Source: Streptomyces cyanogenus (GTDB lineage Bacteria; Actinomycetota; Actinomycetes; Streptomycetales; Streptomycetaceae). From it: 64,000 bases of DNA. Of this stretch, positions 1 to 8,264 are shown one piece after another (within the stretch, counting starts at the first letter, position 1; each line of letters begins with the position of its first letter). The DNA lies in contig NZ_CP071839.1 in the NCBI RefSeq assembly GCF_017526105.1, forward strand, positions 3,152,501 to 3,216,500. The letters run 5' to 3'. The notes beneath the pieces are model-generated. The model ran no database searches and was not told the DNA's origin. It saw only the letters and a list, made by a program, of their open reading frames with translations. The translations under genes and the position numbers were made by a program.

Positions 1-924
1 CTCAGCGGGCTCCTGCCGGAGCGCAGTCTGCGGCTGCTGTTCCTGTCGGACTCGGTGCGGGTCTCCGAGCGGCAGTTCTCCCACCTGCACGACATGCTGC
101 TGGACGCCTGTTACATCCTGGACCTGGAGAAGGTCCCGCCGATGTACGTCACGCAGGATCCCCGGCCGAACGCGATGTGCATCGGTCTGGACGAGCCGAT
201 CATCGTGGTCAGCACGGGGCTGGTGGAGCTGCTCGACGAGGAGGAGATGCGGGCGGTCGTCGGGCACGAGGTGGGGCACGCGCTCTCCGGGCACGCGGTC
301 TACCGCACCATCCTGCTGTTCCTGACGAACCTCGCGCTGAAGGTCGCCTGGATCCCGCTGGGCAACCTCGCGGTCATGGCGATCATCACGGCGCTGCGGG
401 AGTGGTTCCGCAAGTCGGAGCTGTCCGCCGACCGGGCGGGCCTGCTGGTCGGCCAGGACGTCCGGGCCTCGATGCGGGGCCTGATGAAGATCGCGGGCGG
501 CAACCATCTGCACGAGATGAACGTGGACGCGTTCCTGGAGCAGGCCGAGGAGTACGAAGCCGGGGGCGATCTGCGCGACTCCGTGCTGAAGATCCTGAAC
601 GTGCTGCCGCGCTCGCACCCGTTCACCACCGTGCGGGCCGCCGAGCTGAAGAAGTGGTCCGAGTCCCGGGACTACCAGCGGCTCATGGACGGCCACTACC
701 CGCGACGCAACGAGGACAAGGACGCCTCCGTCAGCGACTCCTTCCGCGAGTCGGCGGCCAGCTACGCCAGCGATGTGAAGGACTCCAAGGACCCGCTGAT
801 GAAGCTGGTCACGGACCTCGCGGGCGGCGCGGGCGGCCTGGGCGGCCGGGTCCGCCGAGGCTTCGACGGCTTCCGGAGCCCGCCGCCGGCCAAGGGAGAC
901 ACGCCGGGCGGGGACGAGGAGTAG
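1..924 (+). CDS. M48 family metallopeptidase, 5' end outside the window
   Basis: Membrane-associated zinc peptidase of the M48 (Ste24/HtpX-like) family. The reading frame is open from base 1 (it begins with L-S-G-L-L-P-E-R in frame), so the first possible internal start at 55 is not the real one and the N-terminus is missing. The zinc motif HEVGH is at 265-279, and the third ligand is expected in the segment SELSADRAGLL at about 415-447. A hydrophobic stretch follows the first motif (about 300-390), as in family members that insert in the membrane. The C-terminus is Gly/Pro-rich. It is the first gene of the conserved block that continues with two membrane proteins and proA. Substrate unknown; family assignment is secure. 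Confidence 0.9.
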   Translation, partial: LSGLLPERSLRLLFLSDSVRVSERQFSHLHDMLLDACYILDLEKVPPMYVTQDPRPNAMCIGLDEPIIVVSTGLVELLDEEEMRAVVGHEVGHALSGHAVYRTILLFLTNLALKVAWIPLGNLAVMAIITALREWFRKSELSADRAGLLVGQDVRASMRGLMKIAGGNHLHEMNVDAFLEQAEEYEAGGDLRDSVLKILNVLPRSHPFTTVRAAELKKWSESRDYQRLMDGHYPRRNEDKDASVSDSFRESAASYASDVKDSKDPLMKLVTDLAGGAGGLGGRVRRGFDGFRSPPPAKGDTPGGDEE

Positions 925-980
925 ACGGGGAGCAGCACCGAGCCCGGACCCGACGGGCCCCGACCTGACCGGCTCACGCC

Positions 981-1100
981 GACGGATTCGGGCTCGCGTC
1001 GGCAAACTCCGGCTCGCGCCGACGGGCTCAGGCTCGGGACGACGGACTCCGGATCGGGCCGACGGACTCGGGCCCGGGTTCGCGCCGACGGGCTCGCGAC
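981..1100. repeat. Degenerate 20-bp tandem repeat in a 403-bp intergenic region
   Basis: Five units in exact 20-bp register start at 981, 1001, 1021, 1041 and 1061, and a partial unit follows at 1087 after a 6-bp insertion. The consensus is near GACGGACTCSGGCTCGSGCC. The period is not a multiple of three and no gene crosses it, so it is not coding. The rest of the gap (925-980 and 1101-1327) holds no gene; 1180-1270 is strongly C-rich on the plus strand. The gap lies between the convergent ends of the M48 gene and the next minus-strand gene. Confidence 0.7.
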
Positions 1101-1327
1101 TGAGCACCACGGGGTCCCGCCCCGCCCACGGCTCGCTGCCCGACACCGCCCAGCGCTCAGGCCCCGCGCCGGGGCTCCCTCCTGGGACCACCCCGCTACC
1201 CCGCACGCCCCCCGCCCAGCGCCCCCGCCGCCACCCCCACGGGCCCCCTCCGGGCACCACCCCACGCTGCCCCTGGTACCGGCGCCCTCACCGCAGCGTC
1301 CGGCACCGATCGACGCCCCGGTGCCGT

Positions 1328-2398
1328 TCAGATCTTCGGCTGCGCCCCGCCGGCCAGGGTGCCGCACAGGGCCGGGGCGCTGTCCGTCTCGTAGGGGTTG
1401 GTGCCCGCGGGGCCGCCTGATTTGGCGGTCTGGCCGGCCAGGAGGGGGCGGAGGTAGGCGGAGGAGTCCTCGGCGCAGGCGAGGGGGCCTGCCTGGACGT
1501 AGGAGGTGATCAGCTGGACCTGGTGGGTGCGCAGGTCGTCACGGTCGAAGTGGAAGGTGAGCGCGCGGCGGACCGTGAAGAGGGAGGCGGGGGACTCGGA
1601 GGCGGCGCCGGTGGGGCGCAGGGCGTAGACGAAGGTGTGGTCGGCGGTGACCTCCAGCGTCGTCGAGTCCGCCTCGGTGGCCTGCAGGCTGCCGGAGACG
1701 CGGATCCTGTTGTCGGCCAGCTGGGCCCGGGCGGGGTCGATGCGGACCACCCAGCCCGTGGGCACGTGCCGGCCGTCCGCCGCCGGGTGGTCGAAGCTCT
1801 GGTCGAACTGGTCGAGCTGCTCGGAGTCGACCAGGGCGCGGGCGGGCCGAACCTCGCGGCCGGTGAGCACCTCGGGGTAGAGCGAGGAGCGGACGATGTA
1901 GTCCTTGACGGTGGTGAGGGCGGTCACCACCTGGCTGTCGGAGAAGTGGGCGGTGCTGCGCGAGGCCGGCAGGGGGATGCCCTCGGCGCCGGCCTCGAAC
2001 GGGGCGGCGGGACTGCGCGCGTACAGTCTCTCGGCATCGGCGGCGCCGGGCACCTTGCCCTGCGGGGCGAGCGGGATGACCGTCGTCCGCAGGAGCTCCG
2101 GGGGCCGACGGGTCTGCGGGGAGCTGTAGGGGTGGCGGACGCCCATGTAGATCGCGGTGCCGAAGGCGACGGCTATCAGCACGACGAGGATCAGGGCCTG
2201 CCGGGTGAGTCCGCGGGGCAGGGGCGGGCGGCGGCGGACGGCGGGCGCGTGGTCGGCCATCCGCTCCTTGGCGGAGAATTCCTGGAGGCGGGCAGCGCGG
2301 ACGAACGACTCGTCGAAGACGACGGATCGGTATTCGTCCTCCGCACCGCCGGGGCCGCCCTCGGGTGTCCCCTCCGGTGGGTCTCCAGGCCCGCCCAT
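1328..2398 (-). CDS. Single-pass membrane protein of the cell-wall block (SCO2583-like)
   Basis: 356-residue protein of unknown function. An acidic, Gly/Pro-rich cytoplasmic N-terminus carries the segment YRSVVFDESFVRAA (about residues 23-36), followed by a basic linker, one membrane helix (about residues 67-87, QALILVVLIAVAFGTAIYMG) and a roughly 265-residue extracytoplasmic domain with two Cys near the C-terminus (ACAED and ALCGT) that may form a disulfide. The same N-terminal segment occurs in the neighbouring gene at 2489-3061. The ATG at 2398 has only a weak Shine-Dalgarno sequence. By position it matches S. coelicolor SCO2583 (memory of gene order, not a search). A role beside cell-wall assembly is inference from context. 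Confidence 0.75.
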   Translation of the reverse strand: MGGPGDPPEGTPEGGPGGAEDEYRSVVFDESFVRAARLQEFSAKERMADHAPAVRRRPPLPRGLTRQALILVVLIAVAFGTAIYMGVRHPYSSPQTRRPPELLRTTVIPLAPQGKVPGAADAERLYARSPAAPFEAGAEGIPLPASRSTAHFSDSQVVTALTTVKDYIVRSSLYPEVLTGREVRPARALVDSEQLDQFDQSFDHPAADGRHVPTGWVVRIDPARAQLADNRIRVSGSLQATEADSTTLEVTADHTFVYALRPTGAASESPASLFTVRRALTFHFDRDDLRTHQVQLITSYVQAGPLACAEDSSAYLRPLLAGQTAKSGGPAGTNPYETDSAPALCGTLAGGAQPKI

Positions 2399-2488
2399 AC
2401 TTTCAGGGTAGGTCTCGTGGGGCTCGGGTAAACGCCCCCCTGCACGACAACTTCTGACAGGTTCTCACCAAGTTCGGGCGGGGCTCTT

Positions 2489-3061
2489 TCAGGGAGCGGG
2501 CGGGATGGCCGAGACGGCGGGCCGGGAGGGATCGGCGGGGGCCTGGGGAGCGGCGGTGCCGCCCTGTTCGAGGCCGGTCGAGGCGGGGGCGGGTACCCGG
2601 TCGCGGGTACCGGAGGAGCCTCCCCGGTAGACGGCGGCGAAGGCCAGGGCGACCATGCCGATGCCCATCACCACGGCGAGGACCCAGGCCACGGGCCGGT
2701 GCCAGCGGACCTGCTTGCCGTAGGGGCCGAAGGCGCCGTGGTGGTCGTCGAGGACGTAGGCGTCGTCCAGCTCGTCATCGTCACGATCTTGGCCGAATCC
2801 GGAGCCGTCGGGGCCGTAGCCGTCGTCGTAGCGCTCGCCTCGGGCGTGGGCGCGGCGGGCCTCCGCCTCGGAGGCCTCGGCTCTGGCCTGGGCGGCGGCG
2901 AGAAGGCGTTCCACCGCCGTCGGCTCGTGGATCATGGCCGCCCGTACGAAGGCCTCGTCGAAGACCACGGAGGCGAACTCTTCGTCCGACACTCCGCGGT
3001 CGTGGTCGTCGTCGGGCTCCCAGCCGTCAGGGAACGGCGTGCCCCCCATGTCCTCCGGCAC
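2489..3061 (-). CDS. Single-pass membrane protein (SCO2584-like)
   Basis: About 190 residues. The N-terminal cytoplasmic part contains DEEFASVVFDEAFVRAA and then HEPTAVERLLAAAQAR, a helical Ala/Arg/Glu segment, a Tyr/Asp/Gly-rich linker (DDGYGPDGSGFGQD, then YVLDDHHGAFGPYG), one membrane helix (WVLAVVMGIGMVALAFAAVY) and a short Pro/Ala-rich outside tail. The start is uncertain: GTG at 3061 gives VPEDMGG, while ATG at 3049 has a GGAGG only two bases away, which is too close to act as its ribosome site. It shares its N-terminal motif with the gene at 1328-2398 and lies just downstream of proA. I recall the S. coelicolor counterpart being studied in connection with spore-wall synthesis proteins; treat that as context, not proof. 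Confidence 0.7.
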   Translation of the reverse strand: MPEDMGGTPFPDGWEPDDDHDRGVSDEEFASVVFDEAFVRAAMIHEPTAVERLLAAAQARAEASEAEARRAHARGERYDDGYGPDGSGFGQDRDDDELDDAYVLDDHHGAFGPYGKQVRWHRPVAWVLAVVMGIGMVALAFAAVYRGGSSGTRDRVPAPASTGLEQGGTAAPQAPADPSRPAVSAIPPAP

Positions 3062-3180
3062 GGATCCAGAGTAGACCTGGGGGTTCAATTTGGGCAGACG
3101 GTATGGAAATTCGTCTGCCTGGTGAGACGCATTCCGGCCGCGGTCCGCGGCGGCGGGACCTGCGGCCGGACGGGGGAACC

Positions 3181-4467
3181 TCAGCGGCGTACGTGCCCGT
3201 CGCCGGTGACGATGTACTTCGTGCTGGTCAGCTCCGGCAGGCCCATCGGGCCGCGGGCGTGCAGCTTCTGGGTGGAGATGCCGATCTCGGCACCGAAGCC
3301 GAACTGTCCGCCGTCGGTGAAGCGGGTGGAGGCGTTCACGGCGACGGTGGTGGAGTCGACCAGCTGGGTGAAGCGGCGGGCGGCCTGCTGGGAGGTGGTG
3401 ACGATGGCCTCGGTGTGGCCGGAGGTCCACAGCCGGATGTGCTCGACGGCCTTGTCCAGCGAGTCCACCACCGCGGCGGCGATGTCGTAGGACAGGTACT
3501 CCGTCTCCCAGTCCTCGGCGGTCGCCTCGACCACGGTGGCCTTGGAGTCCTTGGCGTACGCCATGACCCGCTCGTCGGCGTGGACGGTGACGCCGGCCTC
3601 GGCGAGGGCGTCCAGGGCGCGCGGCAGGAACTCGGGGGCGATGTCCTGGTGGACGAGGAGGGTCTCGGCGGCGTTGCAGACGCTGACCCGCTGGGCCTTG
3701 GAGTTGATCAGAATCTCGATGGCCGTGTCGATGTCGGCCTGGGCGTCGACGTAGACGTGGCAGTTGCCGGTGCCGGTCTCGATCACGGGGACCGTGGACT
3801 CGTTGACCACGGTCTGGATCAGGGAGGCGCCGCCGCGCGGGATGAGGACGTCGACCAGGCCGCGGGCGCGCATCAGCTCGCGGACGGAGTCGCGGCTCTC
3901 GCCCGGCACCAGCTGGACGGCGTCGGCGGGCAGGCCGGCGCCGCCGACGGCGTCGCGGATCACCCGGACGAGGGCGGTGTTGGACTCGTAGGCGGAGCCC
4001 GAGCCGCGCAGCAGGACGGCGTTGCCGGACTTCAGGCAGAGGGCGGCGGCGTCGACGGTGACGTTCGGGCGGGCCTCGTAGATGATGCCGACGACGCCGA
4101 GCGGGACGCGGACCTGGCGCAGGTCGATGCCGTTGGGGAGGGTCGAGCCGCGGACGACCTCGCCGACCGGGTCGGGCAGCTTCGCGACGTCGCGGACGTC
4201 GGAGGCGATGGCGCGGACCCGCTCGGGGGTGAGGGTGAGCCGGTCGACGATGGCCTCGCTGGTGCCGTTCTCCCGGGCCTTGGCCACGTCCTTGGCGTTG
4301 GCCTCGACGATCTCGGCGGTCCGGACCTCCAGGGCGTCGGCGATGGCGAGCAGCGCGTCGTCCTTCACGGCGCGCGGGAGCGGCGCGAGGTCGGCGGCGG
4401 CGGCCTTGGCCCGGTAGGCGGCCTGGGTGACCGGGGACATCGAGTCGTACGGCGAGAGCGTGGTCAT
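3181..4467 (-). CDS. proA: Gamma-glutamyl phosphate reductase
   Basis: NADPH-dependent reduction of L-glutamyl 5-phosphate to glutamate 5-semialdehyde, the second step of proline synthesis. The 428-residue length fits the family. The catalytic Cys lies in [23 protein letters not shown] and [18 protein letters not shown] are typical ProA segments. The start at ATG 4467 gives [20 protein letters not shown]; there is no evident ribosome site in the bases just upstream, so a leaderless or short-leader transcript is possible. The frame stays open further upstream, but that part is not ProA-like. proB lies about 1 kb upstream on the same strand, separated by one small gene, so the two are probably not tightly co-transcribed. 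Confidence 0.96.
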   Translation of the reverse strand: MTTLSPYDSMSPVTQAAYRAKAAAADLAPLPRAVKDDALLAIADALEVRTAEIVEANAKDVAKARENGTSEAIVDRLTLTPERVRAIASDVRDVAKLPDPVGEVVRGSTLPNGIDLRQVRVPLGVVGIIYEARPNVTVDAAALCLKSGNAVLLRGSGSAYESNTALVRVIRDAVGGAGLPADAVQLVPGESRDSVRELMRARGLVDVLIPRGGASLIQTVVNESTVPVIETGTGNCHVYVDAQADIDTAIEILINSKAQRVSVCNAAETLLVHQDIAPEFLPRALDALAEAGVTVHADERVMAYAKDSKATVVEATAEDWETEYLSYDIAAAVVDSLDKAVEHIRLWTSGHTEAIVTTSQQAARRFTQLVDSTTVAVNASTRFTDGGQFGFGAEIGISTQKLHARGPMGLPELTSTKYIVTGDGHVRR

Positions 4468-4611
4468 GAGGGAAGGGTAGTGCGCGCGGCGCGGCGGTTC
4501 AGCGGTCGTCCCACACCCCGAGACACCGCAAAACGGGTGAACCCCGCCCCTCGCGTCCCCGCCGCTGTGCCCCGCGTCCGCCCGCACCCTCGGCGCCGCT
4601 CCGGTCACCGG

Positions 4612-4650
4612 CCCCTGCCTCTGCCCCTGCCCGTGCCCGTGCCTCTGCCT
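4612..4650. repeat. Hexanucleotide microsatellite (YSTGCC)n upstream of proA
   Basis: Six and a half hexamers of the form CCTGCC, TCTGCC or CGTGCC follow each other without gaps. The tract sits about 145-185 bases upstream of the proA start, in the 334-base gap between proA and the small gene at 4802-5227. The gap has no gene and is extremely C-rich on the plus strand. Confidence 0.75.
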
Positions 4651-4734
4651 CACCGCCACCTCAGGCAACGACCCCCGAGTCTCGGTGCCGCCCGAGACCC
4701 GCGCCTCCGGCCCCACCACGCTCTCGACGCCGCC

Positions 4735-4802
4735 GGGCAGCCCTTCCCCCCGCTCTCGGGCAGCCCTCCCCCGCTCTCGCTCCCGCGGCCCCTCCCCCGT
4801 CT
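4735..4802. repeat. Tandem C-rich repeat of about 22 bp
   Basis: Two near-identical units beginning GGGCAGCCCT and ending CCCCGCTCTC occupy 4735-4757 and 4758-4778, and a third degenerate unit runs to 4802. They lie at the 3' end of the minus-strand gene 4802-5227, where a transcription end would be expected, but no clean hairpin is seen. Confidence 0.6.
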
Positions 4803-5227
4803 CAGAACGGGTGCACCCCCACCGGAGTCGCCGGTGCGGGACCGTAGCCCTCGGCGATGCGGTAGTGGTAGGTCTCGCGGTCGATGACCTCCAGGCCGAC
4901 GATCTCCCAGGGCGGCAGGCCGGCGCTCTGCCGGTGCTCGCCCCACAGGCGCAGCGCCACGGCGGCGGCGTCGTGCAGGTCGCGGGCCTCCTCCCAGTAC
5001 CGGATCTCGGCGTGGTCGGTCGCGTATCTGCTGGTCAGCAGGAAGGGGTGGTCGTGGGCGAGCTGTTCCAGGGCCCGCCGCAGCTCGGGCAGGGGGACCT
5101 TCTCCCCGGAGACGCTGAGGGTGACGTGCCACAGCCTGGGCAGGTCCTCGGGCTCCTCATAGGTGTCCCCGGCCGCGACGCTCGTCAGAGCACCGCGGGA
5201 CGCCGTCCCAGGGCGCACTCGTCTCAC
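4802..5227 (-). CDS. Conserved hypothetical protein between proA and proB
   Basis: 141 residues, soluble, no signal peptide or membrane segment. The segment [59 protein letters not shown] is compact and alpha/beta in character, with a hydrophobic C-terminal part ([23 protein letters not shown]). I do not recognise the fold. The start is set at GTG 5227 because an AAGGAGG lies five bases upstream; a longer reading from GTG 5242 would bury that ribosome site inside the gene. It keeps the proB-(this gene)-proA order on the minus strand, which by position corresponds to SCO2586. No function is proposed. Confidence 0.75.
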   Translation of the reverse strand: MRRVRPGTASRGALTSVAAGDTYEEPEDLPRLWHVTLSVSGEKVPLPELRRALEQLAHDHPFLLTSRYATDHAEIRYWEEARDLHDAAAVALRLWGEHRQSAGLPPWEIVGLEVIDRETYHYRIAEGYGPAPATPVGVHPF

Positions 5228-5241
5228 GACGGCCTCCTTCA

Positions 5242-5310
5242 CGCATGGCTCGCATGCCTCGCCGGACGCGCATGCCTCGCCCGCCTCGCATGCCTTCGTA
5301 TGACTCGCTC
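5242..5310. repeat. Short direct repeats of CGCATGCCTCG
   Basis: Five copies of a CGCATGSCTCG-like unit (CGCATGGCTCGC, GCATGCCTCGC, CGCATGCCTCGC, CGCATGCCTTCG, CGTATGACTCGC) are spaced irregularly in the leader of the small gene at 4802-5227. The central GCATGC is palindromic. The rest of the 222-base gap up to the proB stop (5228-5449) holds no gene. Confidence 0.5.
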
Positions 5311-5449
5311 GGCCTCTTGACGGACGTGTCCCTTCAACATGCCCCCTGAGAAAGTTGAGCAGGCCGCAGGGCTCCGCGTGGTGGTTTTACGGAACGTCCC
5401 CCACCGGGGGCGCTCACCACGCCCTGTTTTACGAGCTGTTTTGCGAGAG

Positions 5450-6577
5450 TCAGGCGTGCAGGAGCACGAGGTCGTCCCTGTGTACGACCTCGCGTTCGTA
5501 CGCGGGGCCCAGCTCGCGCGCCAGCTCCCGGGTCGACCGTCCGATCAGCCGGGGAATCTCCTTGGCGTCGAAGTTGACGAGTCCGCGAGCCACCGCGCGG
5601 CCGGTGGCGTCCCGCAGTTCGACGGGGTCGCCGGCGCTGAACTCGCCCTCCACGGCGGCGATTCCGGCGGGCAGCAGCGACTTGCGCCGCTTCACCACCG
5701 CGTCCACCGCGCCGTCGTCCAGGGTCAGGGCGCCTTGCGGGGTGGAGGCGTGCTGGAGCCAGAGGAGCCGGTCGGCGGAGCGCTTGCCGGCGGGGTGGAA
5801 GTAGGTGCCGGTGTCGCCGCCGGCCAGGGCCTCCGCCGCGTGGACGGCGCTGGTCAGCACCACCGGGATGCCGGCGGCGGCGGCGATCCTGGCGGCCTCC
5901 ACCTTGGTGACCATGCCGCCGGTGCCGACGCCGGCCTTGCCCGCGCTGCCGATCTCGACGCCGGCGAGGTCCTCCGGCCCGCGCACCTCCGCTATCCGCG
6001 AGGTGCCGGGCTTGCCGGGGTCGCCGTCGTAGACGCCGTCGACGTCGGAGAGGAGGACGAGCAGGTCGGCGTGGACGAGGTGGGCGACGAGGGCGGCGAG
6101 GCGGTCGTTGTCGCCGAAGCGGATCTCGTCGGTGGCGACGGTGTCGTTCTCGTTGACGATCGGGAAGGCACCCATCGCGAGCAGCTTGTCGAGGGTGCGG
6201 GAGGCGTTGCGGTGGTGGGCGCGGCGGCTCATGTCGTCGCTGGTGAGCAGGACTTGGCCGACGCGGACGCCGTAGCGGGCGAAGGAGGCGGTGTAACGGG
6301 CGACGAGCAGGCCCTGGCCGACGCTGGCGGCGGCCTGCTGGCGGGCCAGGTCCTTGGGGCGGCGGCGCAGGCCGAGCGGCGCGAGGCCGGCGGCGATGGC
6401 GCCGGAGGAGACGAGCAGGATCTCCTTCTCGCCGCCACTGCGGATCTTGGCGAGGACGTCGACGAGTGCGTCGACGCGGTCGGCGTCCAGGCCGCCCGCG
6501 GCGGTGGTCAGCGAGGAGGAACCCACCTTGACGACGATCCTGCGGGCCTCGCCCACGGCCTGCCTTGCCCTTGCCAC
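5450..6577 (-). CDS. proB: Glutamate 5-kinase
   Basis: ATP-dependent phosphorylation of glutamate, the first committed step of proline synthesis, normally feedback-inhibited by proline. 375 residues with an N-terminal amino-acid kinase domain (KVGSSSLT near residue 17; NENDTVATDEIRFGDND; VGTGGMVTKVEAARIA) and a C-terminal PUA domain (from about residue 280, GALTLDDGAVDAV to the end). The start is GTG 6577 with AGCAAG just upstream; an alternative GTG lies eight codons later. It is divergent from the pyruvyl transferase gene at 6788, so the 210-base gap holds two promoters. Confidence 0.95.
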   Translation of the reverse strand: MARARQAVGEARRIVVKVGSSSLTTAAGGLDADRVDALVDVLAKIRSGGEKEILLVSSGAIAAGLAPLGLRRRPKDLARQQAAASVGQGLLVARYTASFARYGVRVGQVLLTSDDMSRRAHHRNASRTLDKLLAMGAFPIVNENDTVATDEIRFGDNDRLAALVAHLVHADLLVLLSDVDGVYDGDPGKPGTSRIAEVRGPEDLAGVEIGSAGKAGVGTGGMVTKVEAARIAAAAGIPVVLTSAVHAAEALAGGDTGTYFHPAGKRSADRLLWLQHASTPQGALTLDDGAVDAVVKRRKSLLPAGIAAVEGEFSAGDPVELRDATGRAVARGLVNFDAKEIPRLIGRSTRELARELGPAYEREVVHRDDLVLLHA

Positions 6578-6709
6578 CTTGCTCGGTCCCCTCGCACGTT
6601 GCCGGCTGCCTCTCCGGCAATCTACGCGAAGCGGATCGGGTGGTGCGCACCGGTCCAGGTCCCGGACAGGCGGAGCGTAGCCGTTCGCTCACCATTTGCG
6701 TACGGCAAA

Positions 6710-6770
6710 AAGTTTGTGTTGGTTGCTTGTAGAAATTAAACCTCTTCCCAACATAAGTTGAAGTTTGTGT
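6710..6770. promoter_or_regulatory. AT-rich leader with a direct repeat, upstream of the glycopolymer locus
   Basis: Bases 6700-6780 are far richer in A and T than the surroundings. AAGTTTGTGT occurs at 6710-6719 and again at 6761-6770, 51 bases apart. This sits in the divergent gap between proB and the pyruvyl transferase and is the most likely promoter/operator area for the latter. No -10/-35 pair can be assigned with confidence. Confidence 0.4.
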
Positions 6771-6787
6771 CACCTACTGTTCCCCCT

Positions 6788-8197
6788 GTGAAGCGCATTC
6801 TGCTGCGCTCGGGCAAGAGCCCGTACGACGTCCTCTCCGTCGAGGAAGCCCTCCACCGGGACGTCATCGCGACCAACGCCGGCAACCTGATCTTCAGCGA
6901 CGCGGCGCACAAGATCCTCGAGACGCCTGGGACCGAGGTCGTCTCCAACGGCATCGGCACGGACGTGACCGCGGCGGCCCGCATCAACGAGGAGTACGAC
7001 GCGTTCGTCGTGCCGCTGGCCAACGCCTTCCGGCCGTCGTTCGAGAGCCGGCTGAAGCGGATGACCCGGCTGATCGGCAAGCTGCGGATCCCCGTGGTGG
7101 TCCTGGGCGTCGGCGCGCAGACGGGGCTGGGCTACGACCCGGCGCGGCTGAAGCCGATGGAGCAGTCCGTGCGCGAGTTCTGCGCGGCGGTGCTGGAGCG
7201 CAGCGCCTCGATCGGGGTGCGGGGCGAGTTCACCGAGCAGTACCTGCGGGACATGGGCTTCCGGGACGTCGAGGTCATCGGCTGCCCGTCGATGTTCCTC
7301 CACGGCCGTGAGCTGGACGTGCGCAAGAAGGTACCGGAACTGAGCGCGGACGCGCGGATCGCGGTGAACGGTTCGCACAGCGCGGTGCAGAGGCAGGGCC
7401 TGGACCGGATCATCACCCGGACCCACGCCCGCTACCCGAACCTGTGCTTCGTCGGCCAGAACATCAGCGACGCACGGCAGTTGCACTGGCGGGACCTCAC
7501 GGACCCGAACGCCCGCGTGACGGCGATGCCGACGCACCCGGACCACCCGATGTACCGGGAGGGCAAGGTGCGGGTGTACGTCGACCCGGTCACCTGGATC
7601 GACGACCTGCGGTCCTTCGACTTCTCCTTCGGCTCCCGCATCCACGGCAACATCGCCGCGCTGCTCGCGGGGACGCCCGCGACGGTGCTGTGCGGGGACT
7701 CTCGCACGCTGGAGCTGTGCCGCTACTTCGAGATCCCGCACCTGCGGCTGGACCAGGCCGCGAAGGACCCGGAGGCTGCGGATCCGGCCCGGTTGTACGC
7801 GCAGGCGGACCTGGGCGGGCTGGTCGGGGGCCACGCGGAGCGCTTCGACCGGTTCGTGCGGTTCCTGGACAAGAACGGACTGCAGAACACCTTCACGCAC
7901 GGCGACGGCGGGGCGGCCTTCGACGAGAGGATGCGCGCGCTGTCGTTCCCGCCGGGCATCCGGCCGTGGAACGACACCGATCTCGCCTCGCTCAGCAGCC
8001 GGTTCGGCTGGCTGCACAGCCAGGTGACGGTACTGACCCAGGACAACGCCCAGTTGCGGCGGGAACTGGCGAAGGCACAGAAGGCGAAGGCACAGAAGGC
8101 CACGGCGGTACCGGCCCCGGCCACGTCCGTCTACCGGCGCGCGCGACGCGTGGTGGGCAGGCCCCTGCGCCGCGCGTTGCAGTCGGGCAAGCAGTAG
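6788..8197 (+). CDS. Polysaccharide pyruvyl transferase family protein
   Basis: Predicted to add pyruvate ketals to cell-surface sugars, or a related sugar-modifying role. About 469 residues. The N-terminal part (KRILLRSGKSPYDVLSVEEAL, then NAGNLIFSDAAH, then VVLGVGAQTGLGYDP) and the region IGVRGEFTEQYLRDMG ... VIGCPSMFLHG, followed by DFSFGSRIHGNIAALLAGTPATVL with its conserved RIHGN, are the pyruvyl-transferase signature. The last 60 residues are a Lys/Ala coiled segment (AKAQKAKAQK) and a basic tail. The GTG at 6788 begins the conserved part; earlier in-frame TTG 6758 and GTG 6767 are possible, and none has a good ribosome site. It converges on the glycosyltransferase gene at 8265. Confidence 0.85.
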   Translation: MKRILLRSGKSPYDVLSVEEALHRDVIATNAGNLIFSDAAHKILETPGTEVVSNGIGTDVTAAARINEEYDAFVVPLANAFRPSFESRLKRMTRLIGKLRIPVVVLGVGAQTGLGYDPARLKPMEQSVREFCAAVLERSASIGVRGEFTEQYLRDMGFRDVEVIGCPSMFLHGRELDVRKKVPELSADARIAVNGSHSAVQRQGLDRIITRTHARYPNLCFVGQNISDARQLHWRDLTDPNARVTAMPTHPDHPMYREGKVRVYVDPVTWIDDLRSFDFSFGSRIHGNIAALLAGTPATVLCGDSRTLELCRYFEIPHLRLDQAAKDPEAADPARLYAQADLGGLVGGHAERFDRFVRFLDKNGLQNTFTHGDGGAAFDERMRALSFPPGIRPWNDTDLASLSSRFGWLHSQVTVLTQDNAQLRRELAKAQKAKAQKATAVPAPATSVYRRARRVVGRPLRRALQSGKQ

Positions 8198-8216
8198 CCT
8201 GCGGCGGAACACGGGG

Positions 8217-8238
8217 CCCCGGGCGCAGCGGCTCGGGG
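8217..8238. terminator. Hairpin between convergent genes
   Basis: CCCCGGGC at 8217-8224, a six-base loop, and GCTCGGGG at 8231-8238 pair with one G-U. It lies 20 bases after the pyruvyl transferase stop and 27 bases from the stop of the opposing glycosyltransferase gene, so it can serve both. Confidence 0.5.
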
Positions 8239-8264
8239 CCCGGTCGTCGTACCCGGGCGGCCGC

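Noticed and set aside
5450..6773. 479-codon minus-strand frame overlapping proB
   Set aside because: It is an offset frame rich in Arg/Pro with no recognisable domain; proB explains the region.
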